NCBI GenBank assembly: GCA_022710725.1
Contig: JAKLGK010000009.1
Location: forward strand, 62,001 to 126,000
Reading direction: 5' to 3'
DNA from: Verrucomicrobiota bacterium
GTDB lineage: Bacteria > Verrucomicrobiota > Kiritimatiellia > CAIQIC01 > JAGNIJ01
DNA length: 64,000 nt
The stretch's first letter is position 1, and each line of letters begins with the position of its first letter. The position numbers were made by a program, and so were the translations under genes. This document shows positions 7,022 through 15,439 of the stretch, in pieces. The notes beneath the pieces were generated by a model. It was not told where the DNA came from. It saw only the letters and a program-made list of their open reading frames with translations, and searched no databases.

Positions 7022-7927
7022 ATGTCTATCGCGTGTGAATTCGATTACCGGAAGCCGAAGACGCTGTCGAAGGCGATCAAGCTGTTGGCCAAGCGCGGGC
7101 GCGACGCCCGGGTGCTGGCGGGCGGGACGGACCTCGTCGGCTGGCTCCGCGACTCACTCGTCGCCCCGGATCTGCTGGTGGATATCAAGGGGTTCGAAGA
7201 GCTCAAGGGCATCGGGTTCAAGAACCGCGCCCTGGTCCTCGGCGCGCTGGCGACGTTCTCGGACGTGCTGGAGTCCGAACTCGTGGCGCAACATTTTCCG
7301 CTGCTGCGCGAGATGGCCGGGATGGTGGCCTCGAACGGCGTGCGCAACCGCGCGACGGTGGTCGGGAACATCTGCTCGGCGGTTCCCTGCTGCGACGCGG
7401 GGCCCGTGCTTCAAGTCTACAACGCGGTGGTTCACGTGCGCGGCCCGAACGGCAAACGCCGGGTACCCATCGGCCAGTGGTTTCTGGGTCCCCGCAAGAC
7501 CGCGATCCGGCCGGGCGAGATCGTCACGTCGGTGACGGTCCCCCTCCCCGCGAAGAAGGCCGCCGGCTGCTTCGTGAAATTGAAACGCTACCGGGGCGAG
7601 GACCTGGCCCAGGCCAGCGTCGCCGTGCTGGCCTTCTCGGGCCGGGAATACCGGCTGGCGTTCGGCGCCGTCGCGCCGATCGCCGTGCGCGGTCCCCGGA
7701 CGGAGGCCCTGTTGAAGGGACAGAAGCTGTCGGCCGGGCTTCTGGAAGAGGCGGGCAAACTCGCCGTCGAGGAGATCGTCCCGATCACGGACATCCGCTC
7801 GACGAAGGAGTATCGCTCGCTGATGGTCGAGGTCATGGTCCGGCGGGCCCTGAAGACCGCGGCCGCCCGGCTCGCCGGCAGGGGTCCGGCCTACGGGATC
7901 AACGTGATGGAGGAGGACACGCCATGA
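7022..7927 (+). CDS. FAD-binding subunit of a xanthine-dehydrogenase-family molybdenum hydroxylase
   Basis: A 301-residue CoxM/CutM-type subunit. The N-terminal FAD-binding PCMH fold carries the AGGTDLVGWLRD motif near residue 33, and the second FAD-contact segment is ATVVGNICSAVPCCDAGP near residues 115-132. The C-terminal CO-dehydrogenase flavoprotein domain follows. It passes electrons from the 2Fe-2S subunit to an acceptor. The second motif (SAVPCCDAG) differs from the usual NASPAAD type. The gene overlaps the next by ATGA and is preceded by CCGGAGG. It forms one operon with the iron-sulfur and molybdenum subunits. Confidence 0.9.
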   Translation: MSIACEFDYRKPKTLSKAIKLLAKRGRDARVLAGGTDLVGWLRDSLVAPDLLVDIKGFEELKGIGFKNRALVLGALATFSDVLESELVAQHFPLLREMAGMVASNGVRNRATVVGNICSAVPCCDAGPVLQVYNAVVHVRGPNGKRRVPIGQWFLGPRKTAIRPGEIVTSVTVPLPAKKAAGCFVKLKRYRGEDLAQASVAVLAFSGREYRLAFGAVAPIAVRGPRTEALLKGQKLSAGLLEEAGKLAVEEIVPITDIRSTKEYRSLMVEVMVRRALKTAAARLAGRGPAYGINVMEEDTP

Positions 7928-8427
7928 AGAAGATCACCTTCACCCTGAACGGCGAGTCCCGGACCGTGGCCGTCGCGCCGCACGAGGTGCTGCTGGACGT
8001 CCTGCGGGACAAGCTCGGCGTCAAGAGCCCGAAGGTCGGCTGCGAACGCGGCGATTGCGGCGCGTGCACGATCCTGCTCGACGGCAAGCCCGTCCGGAGC
8101 TGCCTGATCCTCGCCGTCGAGGTCGAGGGGCAGGAGATCACGACGCTGGAGGGCGTCGGGCGGGACGGCCCCACCCCGCTGCAGGAATCCTTCATCCGGC
8201 ACAATGCGTTCCAGTGCGGGTTCTGCGCGCCCGGGATCGTCCTGGCCGCCACCGCGCTGCTGGAGAAGAACCCGAAACCGACGGCGCACGAGGTGCAGGA
8301 GGCGATCTCCGGAAACCTTTGCCGCTGCACCGGGTACGAGGCGATCATCGAGTCGGCGGTGGAGGCAGGACGTCAAGGCACGGCGAGGGCCCGCAAGCCC
8401 GCGGCCAGGAAATCCGCTAATCGCTGA
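7924..8427 (+). CDS. 2Fe-2S subunit of the molybdenum hydroxylase
   Basis: A 167-residue subunit with both canonical clusters. The plant-ferredoxin-type ligands are in CERGDCGACTILLDG (C40, C45, C48) plus the following C60. The C-terminal four-helix cluster has CGFCAPG (about residues 99-105) and CRCTG (about 131-135). It relays electrons from the molybdenum cofactor to FAD. The start overlaps the FAD-subunit stop. The last 20 or so residues (RARKPAARKSANR) are a basic tail beyond the usual end of the family. Confidence 0.95.
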   Translation: MKKITFTLNGESRTVAVAPHEVLLDVLRDKLGVKSPKVGCERGDCGACTILLDGKPVRSCLILAVEVEGQEITTLEGVGRDGPTPLQESFIRHNAFQCGFCAPGIVLAATALLEKNPKPTAHEVQEAISGNLCRCTGYEAIIESAVEAGRQGTARARKPAARKSANR

Positions 8428-8442
8428 CGAGGAGGCAACGCC

Positions 8443-10857
8443 ATGAAATTCGTCGGACAATCCGCCACGCGCATCGACGAGAGGGAGAAGGTCACAGGCG
8501 CGGCGCCGTACGCGGACGATCTGGACTTCGGCCCCAACCTCCTGCACGCCGAGATCGTCGAGAGCCCGCACGCCCACGCGATCATCAAGAAGATCGACGT
8601 TTCGCGGGCCCGGAAGGTGCCCGGCGTCGTCAAGGTCGTGACCGGCAAGGACTTCCCGTACACGTTCGGCCTGTACATGCAGGACCGGTTCATCTTCGCC
8701 CGCGACCGCGTCCGGTTCGTCGGCGAGCAGGTCGCCGCGGTGATCGCGCGCGATCCCGTGACGGCGAAGCGCGCCGCGCGTCTGGTCAAGGTGACCTACG
8801 AGCCCCTGCCCTTCGTGCTGGACCTGAAGGAGGCGCTGAAGGAAGACGCGCTGCTGGTCCACCCCGACCTGAAGAACTATGGCCACTGCGCGTGGTTCTT
8901 CCCGGTGCCGGACACGAACATCGCGCACTGGCGCAAGACGCGGAAGGGCGACATCGAGGCCGGGTTCCGCGAGGCAGACACGGTCCTCGAGGACACGTAC
9001 ACGGTGCCGCGCTACGCGCACTGCGCGATCGAGCCGCACGTCATCGTCGGCCAGTGCGACCTGTCCGGCCGGCTGACCCTGTGGTCGAGTTCGCAGTCGC
9101 CGCACACGCAGCGGCACGTCTTCGCCGCGGCCCTGGCGCCGCTCGGGCTGAAGCACCAGGACATCCGGGTCATCACGCCGTACGTCGGCGGCGGGTTCGG
9201 CGGCAAGGCGGGCGTCTCCATGGAGATCATCGCCGCGGCCCTGGCCCTGGCGGTCAAGGGCGCGCCGGTCAAGGTCCGCTGGACGCGCGAGCAGGAGTTC
9301 TACAACACCTACCAGCGCCAGGGCGTCATCGCGCGCATCAAGATGGGCGTGAAGAAGGACGGCTCGATCACGGCGATCGAGCACACCCTGCACTGGGACG
9401 CGGGCGCGTACGTCGAGTACGGCGCGAACGTCGTGAACGCGGTCGGCCTCTCCGCCACCGGCCCGTACCGCGTGCCGAACGTGAAGATCGATTCCGTGTG
9501 CGTGTACACCAACCTGCCCCCGGGCGGGCCGTACCGCGGGTTCGGCTACTCGGAGTTCATGTTCGGGCTCGAGTCGCACATCAACCGGATCGCGAAGATG
9601 ATCGGGCTGGACCCCGTCGAGTTCCGGCGGCGCAACGCGATCCGCGAGGGCGACACCCTGCCCTACGGCGCGCACATGAACCCGTGCGCGCTGGTCGACG
9701 CGATTGACAAAACCGCCGCGGAGATCGAGTGGGGCAAGAAGGAGGAGGCCGCGGCGCCCAACAAGGTCATCGGCAAGGGGTTCGCGTGTTTCTGGAAGGC
9801 GCCCGCGATGCCGCCCAACGCCGCGTCGGCGGCGTTCCTGAAGTTCAGCGAGGACGGCTCGGTCAACATCAGCGTCTCGGGCATGGAGATAGGCCAGGGC
9901 TACCTGACGGTCATGGCGCAGATCGCCGCCGAGGTGCTCACCGTGCCGCCGGAGAAGATCCGGGTCGAGACGCCGGACACCGACCGCAACGCCTACGAGT
10001 GGCAGACCGTCGGCTCGCACGTGACCTGGGGCTGCGGCAACGCCGTCAAGGCGGCCGCGGAGGAGGCCCGCGCGAAGATGATCGAGGTCGTCCACCGCGT
10101 GCACGGGTTCGCGAAGGAGGACTTGTACCTCGAGGACGAGCGCGTGAAGTGCCGCGCGAAGCCGGATTTCGCGCTGGCCTTCAAGGATTTCGTCATCAAC
10201 GGCATCCAGACGCCGCGCGGCAATTTCCTCGGCGGGCCGATCCTGGCCAGCGGGATGTTCATGCCGGAATTCACGTCCGCCACGGGCGACCCGGAGACCA
10301 GCCAGGGCGGCCACCCGAACGTCCACTATACCGTCGGCGCGGCGGGCATCGTGCTGGAGGTGGACAAGGAAACGGGCAAGATGCGCGTCCGGAAGGTCGT
10401 GCTGGCCGTGGACGTCGGGCAGGCGATCAACCCGGACCTGGTCAAGGGACAGGTGGTCGGCGGGATGCTGCAGGGGCTGGCGACGGCGCTCTACGAGGAT
10501 ATCCGCTACTCGCCCGCGGGCAAGCTGCTGAACCCGAACTTCACCGACTACAAGATCCCGACCGCGCTGGACCTCCCGGACGCCATCGTGCCGATCATCA
10601 TCGAGACCCCGCAGCCGGACGGCCCGTTCGGGGCACGCGGCGTGGGCGAGCATACGATGATCCCGTCCGCGCCGATCGTCGCCAACGCCATCGAGGACGC
10701 CACGGGGCTGCGGATCAAGTCGCTGCCGCTGACAGCGGAGAAGGTCGCGCTCGAGCTGCGGGGCATCCGCTACGACGACGTCAAGGGCGAGACGATGGGC
10801 CTGTGCTTCATGGGCGACCCCCAGAAGTACGCGTTCTTCGCCAAGAGCAAGGCCTGA
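8443..10857 (+). CDS. Molybdopterin-binding catalytic subunit of a xanthine-dehydrogenase-family hydroxylase
   Basis: An 804-residue large subunit. The N-terminal hammerhead domain (about residues 10-130) is followed by the molybdenum-binding domains. Visible motifs are VGGGFGGKAG near residue 247, PGGPYRGFGYSE near residue 357, and GARGVGEHTM near residue 730, whose Glu is the predicted catalytic base. The YRGFG loop is of the purine/aromatic hydroxylase type; the AYxCSFR loop of true CO dehydrogenase is absent. The enzyme should add water-derived oxygen to a heterocycle or aldehyde; the substrate cannot be named. Gene order is FAD, Fe-S, Mo, with a 15-bp gap before this start and a GAGGAGG ribosome-binding site. 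Confidence 0.93.
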   Translation: MKFVGQSATRIDEREKVTGAAPYADDLDFGPNLLHAEIVESPHAHAIIKKIDVSRARKVPGVVKVVTGKDFPYTFGLYMQDRFIFARDRVRFVGEQVAAVIARDPVTAKRAARLVKVTYEPLPFVLDLKEALKEDALLVHPDLKNYGHCAWFFPVPDTNIAHWRKTRKGDIEAGFREADTVLEDTYTVPRYAHCAIEPHVIVGQCDLSGRLTLWSSSQSPHTQRHVFAAALAPLGLKHQDIRVITPYVGGGFGGKAGVSMEIIAAALALAVKGAPVKVRWTREQEFYNTYQRQGVIARIKMGVKKDGSITAIEHTLHWDAGAYVEYGANVVNAVGLSATGPYRVPNVKIDSVCVYTNLPPGGPYRGFGYSEFMFGLESHINRIAKMIGLDPVEFRRRNAIREGDTLPYGAHMNPCALVDAIDKTAAEIEWGKKEEAAAPNKVIGKGFACFWKAPAMPPNAASAAFLKFSEDGSVNISVSGMEIGQGYLTVMAQIAAEVLTVPPEKIRVETPDTDRNAYEWQTVGSHVTWGCGNAVKAAAEEARAKMIEVVHRVHGFAKEDLYLEDERVKCRAKPDFALAFKDFVINGIQTPRGNFLGGPILASGMFMPEFTSATGDPETSQGGHPNVHYTVGAAGIVLEVDKETGKMRVRKVVLAVDVGQAINPDLVKGQVVGGMLQGLATALYEDIRYSPAGKLLNPNFTDYKIPTALDLPDAIVPIIIETPQPDGPFGARGVGEHTMIPSAPIVANAIEDATGLRIKSLPLTAEKVALELRGIRYDDVKGETMGLCFMGDPQKYAFFAKSKA

Positions 10858-10859
10858 AC

Positions 10860-10880
10860 CCGGCGGCGAAAGCCCGCCGG
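10860..10880 (+). terminator. GC-rich hairpin after the molybdenum subunit gene
   Basis: CCGGCGG-CGAAAGC-CCGCCGG forms a 7-bp perfect stem with a 7-nt loop, 3 bp after the stop codon. No T-run follows and the kinase gene starts 17 bp later, so it may only attenuate read-through or stabilise the 3' end of the upstream mRNA. Confidence 0.35.
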
Positions 10881-10896
10881 TCCGCGGGAGCGGGAT

Positions 10897-12099
10897 ATGA
10901 CGGGACCGGACAGGCCGGAGAACATCTACGAAGCGCTGCTGCGCGTCAGCCTGGACATCAACGCGCGGCTGGAGTTGACGGACGTTCTCGAGGGCGTGAT
11001 CCGGCACACCCGCCTGCTCCTGGACTGCGAGGACGCCAGCCTGGTCCTGTGGGACGCCCGGCGCAGGCAGTTCGAGACCGGCGCCTCCACCACGCGCATC
11101 GGCGGCACCGTGGCGACCCGCGTCCGGCAGAGCGGCGGGGCCACGCGCTGGATCGTGGACCACGGGCAGCCCTGCCTCGTGCCCGACACCCGGAAGGATC
11201 CCTTCACGGCCAACCCCATCATCCCGGAAAACGGGATCGGGGCTTACGCCGGCGTGCCGGTCCGCCAGGGCGACGAGGTCCTCGGCGTGCTGTACGCCCT
11301 CTCGCGCCGGACGCGCGGCTTTTCGGACGAGGAAGTGGAGTGGATGAAGGAACTCGCCGGCATGGCGGCCATTGCCATCCAGAACTCGCGCCTGATGGCC
11401 TCGCTGCGGGAGCTGAACGAATTCAAGGACGCCCTCCGCCGCATGGCCGCCCATGACCTGCGGCAACCGTTGAGCCCGGCCATAGGGTACCTCGACCTCG
11501 CCCTCACCGGCTCCCCCGCCCTGCCGCGGGAGCACTTCGCCCTGCTCGAGGAGGTCCGCAAGGCGTTGATGCGCATGCGCGATCTCGTGAGCGGCATCCT
11601 GGACTACGAGCGCGTGACCGAGGAGGGCGAACTGGTCCGGCAGCCCGTGGACCTGAACGCCGTGGCCAACGAAGCGCTCCGGCCGCTCCGCGAAACCGCC
11701 GCGTCTCGATCCCAGCGGCTGGAGTTCTCCCCCGTCACCGTCGTCCCGCCCGTGGCGGGCGATCTGGTTCTGCTCCGGCAGGCCATGAGCAACCTGGTCG
11801 CCAACGCCATCAAGTACACGCCGCACGGCGGCCGCATCGCCGTAGCCACCGGCATGGAGGACGGCTCGGCGTTTTTCCAGGTCCGGGACAACGGGCCGGG
11901 CATCGACCCCGAGGACCAGAAGCGGTTGTTCCAGCCCTTCACCCGCCTGAAGTCGGCGGGCGACACCGAGGGCACGGGGCTGGGCTTGAGCCTCGTGAGG
12001 AAGATTGTAGAACGGCACGGGGGCCGGGTGTCCGTCGACAGCGCGCCCGGCCGGGGCAGCCTTTTCCGCATCCACCTGCCCATCGCCGGAAACGCCTGA
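10897..12099 (+). CDS. Cytosolic GAF-domain sensor histidine kinase
   Basis: A 400-residue kinase without membrane segments. Residues 20-165 form a GAF domain. Residues about 175-240 are the dimerisation/phosphoacceptor domain with the H-box AAHDLRQPLSP. Residues 285-395 are the HATPase domain with N-box NLVANAIKYTPHGG, G1 DNGPGID and G2 GTGLGLSL. No response regulator is adjacent. It follows the molybdenum hydroxylase genes by 39 bp and ends 9 bp from the convergent transporter, so it may sense a metabolite of the catabolic cluster. That link rests on position only. Confidence 0.88.
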   Translation: MTGPDRPENIYEALLRVSLDINARLELTDVLEGVIRHTRLLLDCEDASLVLWDARRRQFETGASTTRIGGTVATRVRQSGGATRWIVDHGQPCLVPDTRKDPFTANPIIPENGIGAYAGVPVRQGDEVLGVLYALSRRTRGFSDEEVEWMKELAGMAAIAIQNSRLMASLRELNEFKDALRRMAAHDLRQPLSPAIGYLDLALTGSPALPREHFALLEEVRKALMRMRDLVSGILDYERVTEEGELVRQPVDLNAVANEALRPLRETAASRSQRLEFSPVTVVPPVAGDLVLLRQAMSNLVANAIKYTPHGGRIAVATGMEDGSAFFQVRDNGPGIDPEDQKRLFQPFTRLKSAGDTEGTGLGLSLVRKIVERHGGRVSVDSAPGRGSLFRIHLPIAGNA

Positions 12100-12107
12100 C
12101 GAGGCCG

Positions 12108-13487
12108 TCAGTCTTCCGGCCCCGTCAGCACGTCGATCCGGTGCATCGCGCTGAACGCGACCAGGTTGGCCGCAACGCCGATCACTAGGCCGTCGATCCC
12201 CTGCGGATCCTTGAGCAGCCAGTGCCAGATGGAAAGCGCGACGACCCCGCAGAAGGCGCCGACCAGGAAGGTCTTCCGGTTGGCCTTCACGCCCAGGATC
12301 GTCGCCACGAGCGGCACGAGGACGACCGGCGCCCAGAAGTTATACGTGAAGAGCAGGATATCGAGCACATTCTCGATCTTCATCGCGAAGAGCACGGCGC
12401 CCAATCCCACGAGCAGCGTCGCGATCTTGGCCACCCACAGGCCCTGGCGGTCCGAAAGCTCCTGTCGCCGAAGCGGGTTGATGACATCGCCGATCAACGC
12501 CACCGCCGCCGCGTTGAGGAAGGAGTCCGCCGAGGACATTACGATGGAAATGAGGCCGGCGATCACGAGCCCTTTGAGGCCGACCGGGAGCAGCGTGTTG
12601 ACGACGAACGGCATGGCCTGGTTGGAGTCCAGGTCCGGCTGGATGGCCACGGCCACGAGGCCGAGCATCCCGGTCACCGCGAAGAACGGGATCGAGAACA
12701 AGCCCGCGAACAGGGAGCCTTCCGCCACCGCCCGCGGATTTTTCCCGATCAGCAGGCGTTGGACATAGGGCGGCACCAGGGTTTCGCCGAGCACGAACGA
12801 CAGGAACAGCGACGCGAGCGCGACCGGCGTCATGTGCGAGAAGAGCGACAGGTGCCCGGCGGGCACCGCCTGGACCAGCGCTTCCGTTCCGCCCACATGC
12901 CGGATGCCGAGCCACAGCGCCAGCGGCATGCTGATGGCGAGGAGTATGAACTGCAGGATATCCGTGACCACGACGGAATTCATGCCCCCGAACGTGGAAT
13001 AGGCGATCACGATGCCGCAGCCGATGGCGATGCCCCACTCGCGCGACGTGCCGACGAAGGTATGGAAGACCGTACCCATGGCGCCCACCTGCGCCCCTGT
13101 GATCCCGGCGCAGACCATGATCCCGAGCAGCCCGGTGATGACCTGCCCTGTCCTCCCGTACTGGCGCCGCATGATGCCGCCCACCGAGATGCAGTTCCGG
13201 AACGCCCCGCTGCGCGGCGCGACGAAGGCCGCGATGAGCAGTTCCTTGAAGCTGAAGCCCCACAGGGCGACGATGTTGGCGATGCCGAAGAGGAAGACCT
13301 TGGCCGCGTTCCCGCTGGTGAACCCGCCCCCTATGAACGTCGCCGCCAGGGTGGCGAAGATGACCCAGGAGGAGTAACTGCGGTTCACGACGGCGAAGGC
13401 CTGCAACGTCCGGATGCCCCGCCCCGCCCACAGCCCCAGGACCAGTACGACCACCAGGTACGCCACGACGATGACTTGATCGATCAC
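12108..13487 (-). CDS. Sodium:solute symporter (SSS family)
   Basis: A 459-residue polytopic protein with about 12-13 membrane segments. It has SSF-family features: the early loop LATFIGGGFTSG, the AYSTFGGMNSVVVTDILQF segment near residue 165 and the ISIVMSSADSFLN segment near residue 315. Members import small organic acids, purines, urea, sugars or pantothenate with sodium. The start is GTG at 13487, preceded by GAGAGGAG. It lies convergent to the catabolic genes and may bring in their substrate; family membership is firm, the substrate is not. Confidence 0.88.
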   Translation of the reverse strand: MIDQVIVVAYLVVVLVLGLWAGRGIRTLQAFAVVNRSYSSWVIFATLAATFIGGGFTSGNAAKVFLFGIANIVALWGFSFKELLIAAFVAPRSGAFRNCISVGGIMRRQYGRTGQVITGLLGIMVCAGITGAQVGAMGTVFHTFVGTSREWGIAIGCGIVIAYSTFGGMNSVVVTDILQFILLAISMPLALWLGIRHVGGTEALVQAVPAGHLSLFSHMTPVALASLFLSFVLGETLVPPYVQRLLIGKNPRAVAEGSLFAGLFSIPFFAVTGMLGLVAVAIQPDLDSNQAMPFVVNTLLPVGLKGLVIAGLISIVMSSADSFLNAAAVALIGDVINPLRRQELSDRQGLWVAKIATLLVGLGAVLFAMKIENVLDILLFTYNFWAPVVLVPLVATILGVKANRKTFLVGAFCGVVALSIWHWLLKDPQGIDGLVIGVAANLVAFSAMHRIDVLTGPED

Positions 13488-13530
13488 GGTTGCTCCTCTC
13501 TATTCCTCTTCGGTCAAGTGCAACATTATT

Positions 13531-13546
13531 CTTCACACCCGTGAAG
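13531..13546. promoter_or_regulatory. Palindrome upstream of the transporter gene
   Basis: CTTCAC-ACCC-GTGAAG lies 44-59 bp upstream of the symporter GTG. An AATAAT hexamer that could be a -10 element lies immediately downstream in the direction of transcription. It is a candidate operator; no regulator is assigned. Confidence 0.3.
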
Positions 13547-13553
13547 CATTTTG

Positions 13554-14108
13554 TTACGACAGCGAACGGGCCGGACAGGCCCGGTACCGGGCGCGCGGGG
13601 CCCGGACCTGAAAACCGATCGGCTTGTGCGGCGGAGGCGCCGGATTCATCAACTCGCGCAGAGCGTCGAAGACGACGCGGAACGGCTTGTCGTACTTCCC
13701 TTCCAGTTCCGCCAGCTTCCGGGCCAGGTCCGCGTGCGCGGAGAGCATCTGCCGCAGCCGGACAAAGGCGCGCATGATCGCGATGTTCACCTGGATGGCG
13801 CGGGAACTGTGAAGCACGGAGGAGAGCATGGCCACGCCCTGCTCCGTGAAGGCATAGGGCCTCGCCCGCCGAACCCCACCCCAACTTGAAGTCACAAATT
13901 GTGACTTCAAGATTGCACCTTCTTGCTGTGCAAGCTGAAACATAAAGTCATCCGGAAACCTTTCCGCATTTCTCTTGACGGCTTGCACCAGTGCCTTGCG
14001 CGAAACTCCATATAGTTCAGCCTAGTGATTGCTCAACATCACCTTCTGTCCGCGTAGCAGAACTATCTTCCTCTCGATGTGTTCGATGGGAACCAGGGCC
14101 TTGCTCAT
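13554..14108 (-). pseudogene. ORF6N-domain DNA-binding protein with an in-frame amber stop
   Basis: Reading from ATG 14108 gives the usual ORF6N beginning (MSKALVPIEHIERKIVLLRG), then codon 29 is TAG (14024-14022). The same frame continues with [24 protein letters not shown], and [14 protein letters not shown], all expected ORF6N/KilA-N-like features, to a stop at 13554. The TAG sits where family members have Leu in DLAELYGV, so a single TTG-to-TAG change explains it. The residual frame could still be translated from an internal start, but it would lose the N-terminal part of the fold. The gene begins 7 bp after the murA stop in the same direction. Its family is often phage-derived. Confidence 0.78.
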
Positions 14109-14115
14109 CGCGAGT

Positions 14116-15393
14116 TCATCCTTCCCGGACGATATCCGCGCCGAGGGCGCGAAGGCGCTCGTCGATGCGCTCGTAGCCGCGGTCGATGACCTCGGCCTGG
14201 TCGACGACGCCCCGGCCCTTCGCGCAGAGGGCGGCGATGAGCAGGGACATGCCCGCGCGGATGTCGGGCGTGGCGAGGCGGGTGCCGTGCAGCCGGCAGG
14301 GGCCGCTGACGACGACGCGGTGCGGGTCGCAGGGAATGATGTCCGCCCCCATCTCGATCAGGCGGTCCACGAAGTACATCCGGCTCTCGAACATCTTCTC
14401 GAAGAACAGGACCGTGCCCTTCGCCTGCGTCGCCAGGACAATGGCCACGCTCATGAGGTCGGAGGGGAACTGCGGCCAGGGCCCGTCCTCGATCTTCGGG
14501 ATCGCGCGGCCCAGGTCGCGTTGCACCCTCCGTTTCTGCCGGGCCGGCAAAAGCAGGTCGCCGGCTTCCGCGATCGTCTCCACGCCAAGCCGGGCGAATA
14601 CCCGGAGAATCACGGCCAAGTCGCGGAGGTTGCCCGGCGCGGTTATTCTCAACTCCCCCCGGGTGGCCGCCGCGGCGGCAAGAAAGCTGCCGACCTCGAT
14701 AAGGTCCGGCCCGACGGCGTGCTCCGCGCCGTGAAGCGTCTTCACGCCCTGGATGCGCAGGCAATTGGTGCCCAGGCCCTCGATCCGGGCGCCCATGCGG
14801 ACCAGCAGCGCGCCGAGGTCCGTCACGTGCGGTTCGCAGGCGGCGTTGAAGAGCGTGGTCTCGCCCTCGGCCAGCACGGCGGCCATGAGCAGGTTTTCCG
14901 TCGCCGTCACGCTGGCCTCGTCGAGGAGAAAATCCGCGCCGCGGAGCTGACGGCGGCGCAGCGTGTAGTGGGCCCCGCCCTCGACGGCGATGCCCAGCGC
15001 GCGCAGGCCGTTGAAGTGCGTGTCCAGGCGCCGGCGGCCGATGATATCGCCGCCGGGCGGGGGCAAGACACAGCTCCCGTGCCGCGCCGCGAGGGGCGCC
15101 GCCAGGAGGATGGACGCGCGCACCCGGCGGCAGAGGTCGGGGTCCAGCCGCCGGCGCCGGATCGAGCCCGCCCGCAGCGTCACCCGGTCGCCCTCCCGCG
15201 CCACCTCGACGCCGAGCCCCTCCAGGAGCGCCAGCATCACCTCGACGTCGCGGATGTCGGGAACGTTGCGGAGCGTCACGGGCTCGTCCGTCAGCAGGGC
15301 GGCGGCCAGCATCGGCAGCACGGCGTTCTTGTTGCCCACCGGCCGGTATTCGCCGGACAGCTTCCGCTGGCCGTGGATGATGAATCGCGACAT
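14116..15393 (-). CDS. murA: UDP-N-acetylglucosamine 1-carboxyvinyltransferase
   Basis: A 425-residue MurA/EPSP-synthase-family enzyme that transfers enolpyruvate to UDP-GlcNAc, the first committed step of peptidoglycan synthesis, in the cytosol. The N-terminal SGEYRPVGNKNAVLPMLAA segment contains the conserved KN pair. The inside-out alpha/beta barrel repeats are evident, and the C-terminal RGYERIDERLRALGADI is typical. Position about 115, normally the PEP-loop Cys (or Asp), falls in AARHGSCVLPPPGGDIIGRR, which does contain a cysteine. The ATG at 15393 removes 13 residues encoded by an upstream GGATGAA repeat tract. Confidence 0.9.
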   Translation of the reverse strand: MSRFIIHGQRKLSGEYRPVGNKNAVLPMLAAALLTDEPVTLRNVPDIRDVEVMLALLEGLGVEVAREGDRVTLRAGSIRRRRLDPDLCRRVRASILLAAPLAARHGSCVLPPPGGDIIGRRRLDTHFNGLRALGIAVEGGAHYTLRRRQLRGADFLLDEASVTATENLLMAAVLAEGETTLFNAACEPHVTDLGALLVRMGARIEGLGTNCLRIQGVKTLHGAEHAVGPDLIEVGSFLAAAAATRGELRITAPGNLRDLAVILRVFARLGVETIAEAGDLLLPARQKRRVQRDLGRAIPKIEDGPWPQFPSDLMSVAIVLATQAKGTVLFFEKMFESRMYFVDRLIEMGADIIPCDPHRVVVSGPCRLHGTRLATPDIRAGMSLLIAALCAKGRGVVDQAEVIDRGYERIDERLRALGADIVREG

Positions 15394-15400
15394 GGGACAA

Positions 15401-15430
15401 GAATGAAGGATGAAGGCGGAAGGATGAAGC
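15401..15430. repeat. GGATGAA-type repeat tract upstream of murA
   Basis: Imperfect iterations of the 7-mer GGATGAA lie between the PEP-CTERM gene stop and the murA start. The same 7-mer recurs at 25574-25742 and 26546-26566. In the leftward frame it encodes FILHPS-type peptides. Confidence 0.6.
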
Positions 15431-15439
15431 AAAAAATGG

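Noticed and set aside
8443..10857. Aerobic CO dehydrogenase (coxL)
   Set aside because: The AYxCSFR active-site loop of true CO dehydrogenase is missing; the loop is YRGFG as in other xanthine-dehydrogenase-family hydroxylases.
7891..12075. A continuous antisense reading frame of about 1,394 codons opposite the molybdenum hydroxylase and kinase genes
   Set aside because: It lies exactly opposite well-supported genes, its residues are dominated by Arg, Ala, Val, Leu and His typical of GC-rich shadow frames, and it shows no domain.
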